Shown one piece after another: positions 1 to 5,541 of a DNA stretch of 5,541 nt. How positions within the stretch are numbered: the stretch's first letter is position 1; every line of letters starts with the position of its first letter. The DNA comes from Prevotella sp. (GTDB taxonomy: Bacteria; Bacteroidota; Bacteroidia; Bacteroidales; Bacteroidaceae): positions 1 through 5,541 of the forward strand of contig JAFPAS010000211.1 of assembly GCA_017424205.1 (NCBI GenBank), read 5' to 3'. The notes beneath the pieces were generated by a model that saw only the letters and a program-made list of their open reading frames with translations, did no database searches and had not been told where the DNA came from. The translations under genes were made by a program, and so were the position numbers.

Positions 1-1167
1 GTGACTGACAGCGTTGTTGTGGAAGATGTGTTAGTGGGCGAGGTATGGCTGGCTGCAGGGCAGAGCAATATGGAGATGCCACTTAAAGGCTTCGGTGGAT
101 GTTGCGTGAAAGATGGTGTTCTGCATGCGATGCAGGCAAAACGCCTTTCTCCGTATGTGCGTATGTATAAAGTGCCGAAGCGACAGACTATGACGCGACA
201 GGAAGAGTGCAACGGATTATGGGCTACACCTGACTTCCGTAATGCAATGGACTATTCTGCTACTGCTTACTTCTTTGCTTCAGCATTGAGCAATGCGCTG
301 CAGGTGCCGGTGGGTATTGTCAATTGCAGTTATGGTGGTTCGCATGTAGAAAGCTGGATATCGGATGATGTGTGCAGACGATATGAAGATATCCCTCAGG
401 ATAGTTTAGGCATATATAATTTTGGCAAATGGGATTTCGACCGTCCTATGCTTATGTACAATGCGATGTTTCATCCTGTGAGGCATTATGCGTATAAGGG
501 AATTATCTGGTATCAAGGATGCAGCAATGTAGGGCATCATGATGTATATGCGAAGCGACTTGCTGATATGGTCTCTCTGTGGCGCAGCGATATTGGGCAG
601 GGCGATATACCGTTCTATCAGGTGCAGCTAGCGCCGTATGTCTTTGGCGAGGATGCTAACAGCACAGGCGGTGCACGTCTGCGTGAGGCGCAGTACGAGG
701 CGCAGTTTATTATTCCTAATAGTGACATCGTATGTATTAATGACCTTGTGCTGCCATCAGAGTTATATAATATTCACCCTTCGAACAAGCAGCCTGTGGG
801 TGTGCGATTGTCTTTGCTGGCTTTGAACAAAACATACGGCATGACGGATATAGCCTGTTCGGGACCTCGATTCAATAAGAATAAATTCAGAATAGAGAAC
901 GGAAAGGCTGTGGTGGGATTTGATACAAATGAGTATGGCATTTGCCGAAACTATGGATTGGAGGGATTTGAAATTGCTGGTGACGACCGTAAATTCTATC
1001 CTGCCACGGCAGAATTTAAATGGCAGACAAACGAAGTTTTCCTCTCGGCAGAAGATGTGCCTGAGCCTGTTGCGGTGAGATATTGTTTCAAGGATTTCCA
1101 GATTGGAAATCTTATTGGAGGTAACGAACTGCCGTTATTCCCGTTCCGCACAGACAATTGGGAGTAG
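1..1167 (+). CDS. Sialate O-acetylesterase-like carbohydrate esterase (SASA/GDSL type), 5'-truncated by the window edge
   Basis: Predicted to remove O-acetyl groups from sugars (sialic acid, or acetylated plant glycans such as pectin or xylan); probably exported, although the N-terminus is not visible. Seen: the GQSNM block with the candidate nucleophile Ser22 (window numbering), preceded by the family-typical LVGEVWLAA; a YGGSHVESW block at 111-119; WYQGCSNV at 170-177; PFYQVQLAPY after it; and IHPSNKQPVGVRL, whose His259 is the likely catalytic histidine. The reading frame is open through base 1, and in relatives the GQSN block lies roughly 80-100 residues in, so the GTG at base 1 is almost certainly an internal Val codon. 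Oddities: many relatives read WYQGESN and DIHP where this one has Cys174 and Asn257; subfamily variants like this probably exist, so I do not call it inactive. The gene ends at TAG, 64 bp before a strong terminator. Family fairly sure; substrate unknown. Confidence 0.88.
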   Translation: MTDSVVVEDVLVGEVWLAAGQSNMEMPLKGFGGCCVKDGVLHAMQAKRLSPYVRMYKVPKRQTMTRQEECNGLWATPDFRNAMDYSATAYFFASALSNALQVPVGIVNCSYGGSHVESWISDDVCRRYEDIPQDSLGIYNFGKWDFDRPMLMYNAMFHPVRHYAYKGIIWYQGCSNVGHHDVYAKRLADMVSLWRSDIGQGDIPFYQVQLAPYVFGEDANSTGGARLREAQYEAQFIIPNSDIVCINDLVLPSELYNIHPSNKQPVGVRLSLLALNKTYGMTDIACSGPRFNKNKFRIENGKAVVGFDTNEYGICRNYGLEGFEIAGDDRKFYPATAEFKWQTNEVFLSAEDVPEPVAVRYCFKDFQIGNLIGGNELPLFPFRTDNWE

Positions 1168-1231
1168 TTTGCACAGGATGCTTGCGGCCTGTATGGAAGT
1201 CAGAGACTAGGATTATAATGCTGTATATTAC

Positions 1232-1272
1232 AAAAGCGGCAGAGGTATGTGTAGAATGCCTCTGCCGCTTTT
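1232..1272. terminator. Bidirectional intrinsic terminator between convergent genes
   Basis: A perfect 14-bp stem pairs 1232-1245 with 1259-1272: AAAA plus GCGGCAGAGG against CCTCTGCCGC plus TTTT. The loop is 13 nt and can shorten by one G-U and one A-T pair. The plus strand ends in TTTTT and the minus strand in TTTT, so it can serve both the acetylesterase (stop 1167) and the thioredoxin (stop at 1309). It is the best-formed terminator in the window. Confidence 0.93.
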
Positions 1273-1308
1273 TGATGGTATTGTGAAATATACTGTGTTA
1301 TCGTATGT

Positions 1309-1821
1309 CTATTTTGTTAATTCTGCTGCTATTTGCTTCAGTGTGTCATAGTCTAAAGCACCAACGTGACGCTGTATAGTGCCGTCTTTGCTGATGAAGA
1401 ACAGTGTAGGCATCGCTTCTATGCCAGCTGCTTCAGCAAAGATTCTGTCTTGGTCAACGTCAACTGTTATGACATTCATTTTGCCCTGGTACTCTTCGGC
1501 TATCTTGTGCAGGCCTGGCGCCATGCGCTTGCATGGTCCGCACCATGTGGCGAAGAAGTCAATGATTGCTGGCATGCCTTCCTTATAGTTGTAGTTGCTG
1601 AGGTGTTCGGCGTATGCCTTGACGTTTTCTCCTTCTTCTGCCACAACGTTCTGAGTGGCTGTTGAAGGCTGTTCTGCAACAGGCGTGACTGTTTCTGTCG
1701 TTTCTTTGATTCCTGTTTCAGCTGTTCGGTCGCGCTGTGTCATTGCGTATATAATTGCGCAGATTGCTGTGCCAAAGATTAGTATGCCTAATCTGATAGC
1801 GAATTTATTATTCTTTGCCAT
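1309..1821 (-). CDS. Membrane-anchored (periplasm-facing) thioredoxin-family protein
   Basis: A 170-residue thiol-disulfide oxidoreductase. Residues 1-10 are short and basic (MAKNNKFAIR) and are followed by one hydrophobic segment at about 9-27, which should anchor the N-terminus inside so that the rest faces the periplasm. Cys21 lies in that segment but does not sit in a good lipobox. Residues 30-66 form a polar Thr/Glu/Val-rich linker. The thioredoxin fold runs from about 67 to 170, with the redox motif W93-C94-G95-P96-C97-K98 and cis-Pro138 in AMPTLFF. The active site is the classical thioredoxin CGPC, suggesting a reductase-like role or a partner in periplasmic disulfide turnover or cytochrome c maturation rather than a DsbA-type oxidase; the direction is inference. 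The ATG at 1821 gives a complete anchor. The leader is A/T-rich with no Shine-Dalgarno. It is convergent with the acetylesterase and 257 bp downstream of the pectate lyase, so probably its own unit. No perfect -7 box is visible; the closest is TAGTTTTTG on the minus strand at 1931-1939, with a one-base spacing error. Confidence 0.93.
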   Translation of the reverse strand: MAKNNKFAIRLGILIFGTAICAIIYAMTQRDRTAETGIKETTETVTPVAEQPSTATQNVVAEEGENVKAYAEHLSNYNYKEGMPAIIDFFATWCGPCKRMAPGLHKIAEEYQGKMNVITVDVDQDRIFAEAAGIEAMPTLFFISKDGTIQRHVGALDYDTLKQIAAELTK

Positions 1822-1887
1822 GTATTTTGTGTTTTATTTGTTTATTACTCAAGTTTCGAATGTTAAGAAGATAGAGGACACGTGTTG

Positions 1888-2004
1888 ATGAACGAAAGTG
1901 AAGAATACTCTGTTTGCAGCCTTTCTGTAGCAAAAACTATTGTCTTTTGTCTCCTTCTGTCTTCATCTGTCTTCATCTATCTACAAGGAAAGCGGAACTT
2001 GTGA
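1888..2004 (+). CDS. Doubtful 38-codon ORF, possible single-pass small membrane protein
   Basis: An ATG-to-TGA frame of 38 codons, divergent from the thioredoxin. The product begins with an acidic stretch (MNESEEYS), has a hydrophobic core at about residues 13-32 (containing TIVFCLLL and VFIYL), and ends in basic residues (GKRNL), the shape of a small single-pass protein. An AGAGGA run at 1873-1878 lies 9 nt before the ATG, like a Shine-Dalgarno, although Bacteroidetes rarely depend on one. Against it: the strand is pyrimidine-rich here, which produces Phe/Leu/Ser codons by chance; part of the frame is a 10-bp repeat; and no good plus-strand promoter is visible. Not recognised as any family. 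Most likely a chance ORF. Confidence 0.18.
   Translation: MNESEEYSVCSLSVAKTIVFCLLLSSSVFIYLQGKRNL
1956..1978. repeat. Short tandem repeat, 10-bp period
   Basis: The unit TCTGTCTTCA occurs 2.3 times without mismatch, and degenerate copies extend the periodicity leftwards: TGTCTT or TGTCTC recurs at 1941, 1949, 1959 and 1969. The period of about 10 bp equals one helical turn, so repeated motifs would face the same side of the DNA. It lies 135-157 bp upstream of the thioredoxin start. It could be slippage-generated or a regulatory array; nothing seen decides between these. Confidence 0.7.
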
Positions 2005-2018
2005 TACTTAAATTAATT

Positions 2019-2056
2019 ATATATATGTGTGTGTTTCCAGTATACATCACACACAC
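2019..2056. repeat. AT/GT dinucleotide tract with inverted CA tract (8-bp stem), possible weak terminator of the pectate lyase gene
   Basis: (AT)4(GT)4 at 2019-2034 is followed, after a spacer, by CACACACAC at 2048-2056. TGTGTGTG (2026-2033) can pair with CACACACA (2048-2055) around a 14-nt loop. On the minus strand the structure starts about 23 nt after the lyase stop codon and is followed by an AT-rich run, so it could slow or end transcription. The stem is not GC-rich and there is no real T tract, so a terminator role is doubtful. The dinucleotide tracts themselves are plain in the sequence. Confidence 0.6.
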
Positions 2057-2078
2057 GTAAAGTATCTGGCATATTGGA

Positions 2079-3536
2079 CTACTCGTTGACAAGAGAGTTG
2101 ATGTACAATTCGAGGTTAGAGTATCCCGATTCTGTTATGTTTGATGCGTCTCTTGCATCCTTCGGATTGAGTCCGTTTCTTCTTTCCCATGCGTCTGGCA
2201 TGCCGTCACGGTCTGTATCCGAAGGGGCAGGGAGGGACTTGAGTTTAGGCCATGCATCAGGCCCGTTGTCTTCAGGAGTGTTGATAAATCCTGGCGATGC
2301 TGTGCGGTTGCGCACATCATTTACAATCTTCATGTCGTGGCTGTCACGATGTAGCGATGCTCCTGCGTGTGCCAAGACTTTCTCGTATGCCTCCTCTGCA
2401 CTCTCTGTCGTGACTGCTTCATACGCCATCGGCTTCATAAGGCGTATGGTGTCGCGTGTTACGGCGGTGCAGGTTCCGTCATTGCCTATGGTGTCTAACT
2501 GTTGCAGAAGTCCGTATGTCCAGTTGTCTTGTGTAACTTTCGGATAGTCAGGGTTAACGTTTCCCGCAAGATAGAAATGTCCCCATTTGTGCCACATCTT
2601 AAGCCAGCCGTTGCCACGGACTCTGCCATCGGGCATAACACGGCGACGGCAATATTGTGATGTGCGGATGTTTGGTGCAGCTATTCGCCATCGTACGCGT
2701 TCTTCTGCCTTGTCGGTTTCTGGGCCAGGTTTGTAGTAGTTGTTTACAATATTTACTGTCATGCCTTCTCCTCCATAGCATCCAGCACCTGCCCAATTAT
2801 AGAACACGTTGTTTCGAAGGTCCATTCTCTCGTCTTCTTGAGTTGTCATGCGTGGACCGAGACGTGGCATGCGACTGGTGTGATGAGCCATGAGATTATG
2901 ATGGTATGATGCGCCAGAGCCGCCCCAATTGCCTCCATAGCCGTGCTCTCCCTTGCTGTGGCCGGCATTGACAAGGCTTTGTGAAACAATGCACCACTGT
3001 ACAGTGGAATTGAAATTGCCATAGATAGATAGGCACTCGTCGATACTCCATGATATTGAGCAATGGTCGACAATGATGTTATGGTGGTCACAGCCCCCCA
3101 GACCGTCACCTTCGTGCCTGTTGACATGCTTGTTGCCGAGGCGGAAACGCATATATCGGCATATTATGTTGTCGGCTTGTAGCAGAACAGGGAAGTCTGC
3201 CACGCATATACCATCGCCAGGGGCTGTCTGTCCTGCAATAGTTACGTCCGGGCTTTCTATGCGCAAAGGTTTCTTGAGATGTATGGTTCCTGACACGTCA
3301 AATATTATTGTTCGTGGCCCTTCTTGCTCTAATGCATAGCGTAGGGTGCCTTCATGGTGTCCGTCGTCAAGAGTCGTGACATGTATTGCGCGTCCGCCTC
3401 TTCCTCCTGTGGCATACCGGCCGAATCCCTCTGCAGTAGGAAATGCTGGTGTCGCTTCTGGCTTGCTTATATTCTGACTATATGCTTCTGCTATGTGGAA
3501 AAACGATATTAATAATAGTGTGAGTATTTTTCTCAT
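2079..3536 (-). CDS. Secreted pectate lyase, polysaccharide lyase family 1-like
   Basis: A 485-residue protein predicted to cleave polygalacturonate (de-esterified pectin) by beta-elimination, calcium-dependent in this family. Residues 1-20 form a signal peptide (MRK, then LTLLLISFF, then AEAYS), so it is exported. The mature protein opens with FPTAEGFGRYATGGRGG, the usual start of Bacteroidetes pectate lyases, followed by a right-handed beta-helix core: TIIFDVSGTI at about 77-86, DHCSISWSIDE at 157-167 (likely Ca2+-binding acidic residues), KGEHGYGGNWGG at 195-206, and HHNLMAHHTSRMPR at 212-225, where Arg222 in R-x-P-R corresponds to the family's catalytic arginine. Near the C-terminus D440-T-D442-R-D444-G-M-P-D448 is a calcium-loop (EF-hand/thrombospondin-3-like) motif followed by NGLNPKDA, common in these lyases. 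No T9SS sorting domain or lipobox is seen. A clear promoter lies 49 bp upstream, and the ATG at 3536 gives a complete signal peptide. PL1 subfamily and substrate are inferred. Confidence 0.93.
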   Translation of the reverse strand: MRKILTLLLISFFHIAEAYSQNISKPEATPAFPTAEGFGRYATGGRGGRAIHVTTLDDGHHEGTLRYALEQEGPRTIIFDVSGTIHLKKPLRIESPDVTIAGQTAPGDGICVADFPVLLQADNIICRYMRFRLGNKHVNRHEGDGLGGCDHHNIIVDHCSISWSIDECLSIYGNFNSTVQWCIVSQSLVNAGHSKGEHGYGGNWGGSGASYHHNLMAHHTSRMPRLGPRMTTQEDERMDLRNNVFYNWAGAGCYGGEGMTVNIVNNYYKPGPETDKAEERVRWRIAAPNIRTSQYCRRRVMPDGRVRGNGWLKMWHKWGHFYLAGNVNPDYPKVTQDNWTYGLLQQLDTIGNDGTCTAVTRDTIRLMKPMAYEAVTTESAEEAYEKVLAHAGASLHRDSHDMKIVNDVRNRTASPGFINTPEDNGPDAWPKLKSLPAPSDTDRDGMPDAWERRNGLNPKDARDASNITESGYSNLELYINSLVNE

Positions 3537-3569
3537 GTTGCATAGGTTTTAGTAAGGTTCTGTAATTAT

Positions 3570-3579
3570 GCCTTTAGGC
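3570..3579 (-). other. Small hairpin at the predicted 5' end of the pectate lyase mRNA
   Basis: GCC-TTTA-GGC (reads GCCTAAAGGC on the minus strand) can form a 3-4 bp hairpin. With a start site a few bases past the -7 box (about 3581), it would be almost the first thing in the transcript, about 33 nt before the ATG. Such 5'-terminal hairpins can protect mRNA, but this one is short and may be chance. Confidence 0.35.
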
Positions 3580-3584
3580 GTCTG

Positions 3585-3616
3585 CAAATATACGATTTTA
3601 TTTCTTGCTATGCAAA
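3585..3616 (-). promoter_or_regulatory. Bacteroidetes-type promoter of the pectate lyase gene
   Basis: On the minus strand TATATTTG (3592-3585) matches the Bacteroidetes -7 consensus TAnnTTTG perfectly, and TTTG (3616-3613) matches the -33 box, with 20 bp between them, within the usual spacing. The predicted start is near 3581, giving a leader of about 45 nt. No Shine-Dalgarno is visible before the ATG; the leader is A-rich (for example ACTAAAACC), typical of the phylum. The consensus is established knowledge; the start site is an estimate. Confidence 0.82.
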
Positions 3617-3802
3617 AATATTATGATAAAGTGTGTTTTTTTATAGATGATAAAAAGAAAATAGATAATTTTAGATGTTATCCGAGGTGTTGTGCAATGA
3701 TATTAACATATTGTGATTGTATATATGCTATTCTTTCTCTCTGATATTTTATAGCAGAAGATAATATCCGTCTTGTGCCAAATAAAATGATATGAAAACG
3801 AA
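3617..3802. other. AT-rich intergenic stretch without a recognisable gene
   Basis: This is the middle of the 340-bp gap between the lyase and permease genes. It is strongly AT-rich, with short A and T runs, and only ORFs of a few to about 25 codons are present, none convincing. A weak TGCTAT/ATAGCA inverted pair lies around 3727-3755, but its loop is long. No tRNA, riboswitch or repeat was recognised. It may carry upstream regulatory sites for the lyase promoter, but I cannot point to one. Confidence 0.6.
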
Positions 3803-3855
3803 TGCCCCCATTTTTTCTGTAATTTCATATGGAATATTACAAAAAAATGGGGGCA
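3803..3855 (-). terminator. Long hairpin downstream of the purine permease, probable transcription terminator
   Basis: Bases 3803-3816 pair with 3842-3855 without mismatch (TGCCCCCA plus T6 against A6 plus TGGGGGCA). After a single bulged C (3817), 3818-3823 pairs with 3836-3841, and after a bulged T (3835), 3824-3826 pairs with 3832-3834, leaving a 5-nt loop. That is about 23 bp over 53 nt, beginning 21 nt after the permease stop codon. On the minus strand the following bases (TTCGTTTTC) are only moderately T-rich, so it could instead be mainly an mRNA 3'-end stabiliser. Confidence 0.75.
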
Positions 3856-3876
3856 ATTATTCTATGTGAAATCAAT

Positions 3877-5169
3877 TTATATGAAAATATATTTCAGTAT
3901 AAATAATATGGCAAGTATAATGATTGTAGGGGTGAGTTTCTTTATATTGCCGCATAGAAGGTTGAGCACTGCATAGCTTATCATTCCGAGTAGTATGCCG
4001 TTTGAAATGGAGTATGTCATAGGCATCATGATAATGCAGATGAAAGCAGGTATGCCTTCTGTCATATCGTTAAACGTTATGTTGTTGATAGGTTCGAGCA
4101 TAAGTAGTCCGACAATGATAAGTACAGGCGCAGTGGCTGCTGCTGGGATTGAAAGAAAGAGCGGTGAGAAGAATAACGTTACGACAAAACAGCATGCAAT
4201 AGTGAATGCTGTAAGACCAGAACGGCCGCCCTGTGCTACGCCCGATGCGCTTTCTACATATGTCGTGGTGGTCGATGTGCCGAGGCATGCACCTGCTGTT
4301 GTTGCAATAGCATCAGCCATGAAGGCTTCTTTCAGACGCTTCATGCTGCCGTCACTTTCTATAAGCTTTGCCTTGGTGCATACGCCAATCAGAGTGCCGA
4401 CAGTATCAAACATGTCTATAAACAGGAATGTGAATACTACTATAAGCATATCGAGGGTAAACACGTTCTCCCACTCGAATTGACAGAATATAGGAGCAAT
4501 GGAGTGGGGGTGTGAGATGATGCCCTTGAATTCGGTTATACCCATAGGAATTCCTATAATGGTTGTAGCGAGAATGCCGATAAGCATCGCTCCAGGAACA
4601 TTTTTTGCGTATAGAAAACCTGTAATGGCGAGTCCGATCATGGCTAATAGTGCTGGGCCAGAGGTTATATCACCCAATAAAACTAAGGTTGCGTCATCAT
4701 TTACGACAACACCAGCATTCTGCAAACCTATAAAGGCGATAAATAGGCCGATGCCTGCGCCTACGGCATATTTAAGGTTCAATGGGATTGCATTGACTAT
4801 TGCCTCGCGTATATTTGTTATTGTCAGAAGTATAAATATCAGACCTTCAATGAATACTGCCGTAAGTGCAAACTGCCAAGAGTATCCCATGCCAAGGCAT
4901 ACTGTATATACGAAGAACGCATTTAATCCCATTCCTGGGGCCAGGCCGAATGGCAGCTTGCCCCAAAATGCCATGACAAGGCAGCCAATAATGGCAGCTA
5001 AAGCTGTGGATGTGAATACAGATCCAATTGGCATGCCTTCTAATATGCCAAACATAGTAGGGTTTACAGCAAGAATATACGACATAGTGAGGAATGTAGT
5101 GATTCCGGCAAGTACTTCTGTGCGTATAGAAGTAACATCTGGGTTATACCCGAATAGTTTCTTTAACAT
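3877..5169 (-). CDS. NCS2-family purine permease, AzgA/PbuG type
   Basis: A 430-residue, very hydrophobic inner-membrane transporter predicted to import purine bases (hypoxanthine, guanine and/or adenine) by cation symport for salvage. It has about 12-14 membrane segments over its full length, and its size is normal for the family. Family-typical blocks: FGYNPDVTSIRTEVLAGITTF near the N-terminus; GLAPGMGLNAFF at 75-86; FLFIDMFDTVGTLIGV at 248-263; and a GTSTTTTYVES block at 297-307 continuing into GVAQGGRSGLTA. These conserved half-helix motifs carry the substrate-binding residues in the AzgA-like group. The ATG at 5169 gives the expected MLKKLFGYNP start; there is no Shine-Dalgarno. It has its own -7 box upstream and a long hairpin downstream, so it is likely monocistronic. 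I see no purine riboswitch core in the leader of about 36 nt, so control, if any, is not of that kind. Which purines it prefers cannot be told from sequence, so no symbol is given. Confidence 0.95.
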   Translation of the reverse strand: MLKKLFGYNPDVTSIRTEVLAGITTFLTMSYILAVNPTMFGILEGMPIGSVFTSTALAAIIGCLVMAFWGKLPFGLAPGMGLNAFFVYTVCLGMGYSWQFALTAVFIEGLIFILLTITNIREAIVNAIPLNLKYAVGAGIGLFIAFIGLQNAGVVVNDDATLVLLGDITSGPALLAMIGLAITGFLYAKNVPGAMLIGILATTIIGIPMGITEFKGIISHPHSIAPIFCQFEWENVFTLDMLIVVFTFLFIDMFDTVGTLIGVCTKAKLIESDGSMKRLKEAFMADAIATTAGACLGTSTTTTYVESASGVAQGGRSGLTAFTIACCFVVTLFFSPLFLSIPAAATAPVLIIVGLLMLEPINNITFNDMTEGIPAFICIIMMPMTYSISNGILLGMISYAVLNLLCGNIKKLTPTIIILAILFILKYIFI

Positions 5170-5209
5170 TGTTTTGATATGATTTTTTATAGAATGATGT
5201 TTCTGCTTG

Positions 5210-5242
5210 CAAATTTAATAAAAAAATGAGACAAACAACAAT
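5210..5242 (-). promoter_or_regulatory. Bacteroidetes-type promoter of the purine permease gene
   Basis: On the minus strand TAAATTTG (5217-5210) matches the -7 consensus TAnnTTTG perfectly. The -33 element is imperfect: ATTG (5242-5239, spacing 21) or GTTG (5239-5236, spacing 18), each 3 of 4 bases; an exact TTTG at 5235-5232 is too close (14 bp). The predicted start is near 5206, giving a leader of about 36 nt that is A/T-rich and has no Shine-Dalgarno. Confidence 0.68.
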
Positions 5243-5541
5243 ATTTGACGTATTTATTCTTTTCTTTTTATCAAGTTATGGTGAGAGACGGTTTAAGAAA
5301 CTGTATTGAGCCGTCTGTTTCTTCTCAGTCGGATGTCGTGTTTCCTTGTATGTAAGCTATCATTCTGCTTCTTATAGGGTGGCAAACATATTATTATAAC
5401 CTTATTCTTTATGCATGTTATATGCAGAAGTGTAGTTCATTGCCATCACTAAATGCATTTGCAGGCTGTCATATCATGTGTTTTTGTATAATATGCTACG
5501 TGCAGACTAATCAGCATGTCACTTTTTGCTTTGAAATACTA
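5243..5541. other. Gene-free right end: short doubtful ORFs and inverted repeats only
   Basis: No ORF with family character, tRNA or riboswitch was recognised on either strand. It holds the interlocking segments at 5286-5323 and a perfect 10-bp palindrome AAATGCATTT at 5451-5460. A 27-codon plus ORF at 5226-5309 overlaps its left side. An ATG at 5516 (MSLFALKY) stays open to the window edge and could be the start of a gene to the right. A weak promoter-like pair, TTTG (5458-5461) and TGTTTTTG (5479-5486), precedes it, but the spacing of 17 is short and the -7 box has one mismatch. Confidence 0.55.
5286..5323. other. Two interlocking, mutually exclusive stems
   Basis: AGACGG (5286-5291) pairs with CCGTCT (5311-5316), extendable by a G-T and a T-A pair. 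AAGAAAC (5295-5301) pairs perfectly with GTTTCTT (5317-5323). The order is A-B-A'-B', so the stems compete: with no bases between A' and B', a simple H-type pseudoknot is strained. On the plus strand the downstream side is T-rich, terminator-like; on the minus strand no T tract follows. Could be a terminator remnant of an unseen gene, a small RNA, or chance. Confidence 0.4.

Noticed and set aside
1..3. GTG at base 1 as a true start codon for the acetylesterase
   Set aside because: The GQSN block would sit only about 20 residues from the start, while homologues have roughly 80-100 residues before it; the frame is open through the window edge.
2029..2547. A 172-codon open frame on the plus strand opposite the pectate lyase C-terminal part
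   Set aside because: Antisense shadow of a gene with clear family motifs; no domain, signal peptide or promoter of its own.
3792..3869. A 25-codon plus-strand frame reading through the long hairpin
   Set aside because: Its sequence is dominated by the hairpin arms and it has no supporting context; the hairpin alone explains the constraint.
4499..5182. A 227-codon open frame on the plus strand opposite the purine permease
   Set aside because: It is fully antisense to a well-supported transporter gene, and its Pro/Ile/Met/Ala-rich composition is what the complement of hydrophobic codons gives. No motif.
5170..5209. Purine riboswitch in the permease leader
   Set aside because: The predicted leader is only about 36 nt and A/T-rich, too short for the three-way junction, and no conserved core was seen further upstream.
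5451..5460. Perfect palindrome AAATGCATTT as an operator
   Set aside because: A single 10-bp AT-rich palindrome is not rare in such sequence, and no gene or firm promoter is next to it.
1..5541. CRISPR arrays, insertion sequences, tRNA or rRNA genes, phage or defence genes
   Set aside because: No spaced direct repeats, transposase motifs, cloverleaf pattern or rRNA-like sequence was seen on either strand.

Overview
The window looks like an ordinary chromosomal segment of a Bacteroidota (Bacteroidetes) bacterium, plausibly a gut or rumen Bacteroidales such as Prevotella or Bacteroides. Three things point there. The secreted pectate lyase and the sialate-O-acetylesterase-like protein read like Bacteroidales polysaccharide-degradation proteins. 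Two gene starts are preceded by perfect copies of the Bacteroidetes -7 box (TAnnTTTG), one with a perfect -33 TTTG at 20 bp spacing. The starts of the three complete genes have A/T-rich leaders and no clear Shine-Dalgarno sequence. The genus is an inference.

Layout, left to right. Positions 1-1167 (+) hold the 3' part of a SASA/GDSL-type carbohydrate acetylesterase whose beginning lies outside the window. A strong bidirectional terminator hairpin (1232-1272) separates it from a convergent membrane-anchored thioredoxin (1309-1821, -). A 257-bp gap follows, with a 10-bp-period repeat, a doubtful 38-codon plus-strand ORF and a TG/CA inverted tract. Next is a secreted family-1-like pectate lyase (2079-3536, -) with a clear promoter at 3585-3616. 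An AT-rich gap of about 340 bp ends in a striking long hairpin (3803-3855). That hairpin lies just downstream of an AzgA/PbuG-type purine permease (3877-5169, -), which has its own -7 box at 5210-5217. The last 372 bases contain no convincing gene, only a pair of interlocking complementary segments (5286-5323) and short doubtful ORFs.

Functionally, the acetylesterase and pectate lyase could cooperate on acetylated pectic polysaccharide: removing O-acetyl groups often opens such polymers to lyases. They are on opposite strands, however, and no SusC/SusD pair, sulfatase or regulator is visible, so this is not demonstrably a polysaccharide utilisation locus. The thioredoxin and the purine permease look like housekeeping neighbours. 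The three minus-strand genes have gaps of 257 and 340 bp, two of them have apparent promoters of their own, and a terminator-like hairpin lies between permease and lyase, so they are probably separate transcription units. I did not find a convincing novel system. The items worth checking are small: structured intergenic elements and two candidate tiny ORFs.
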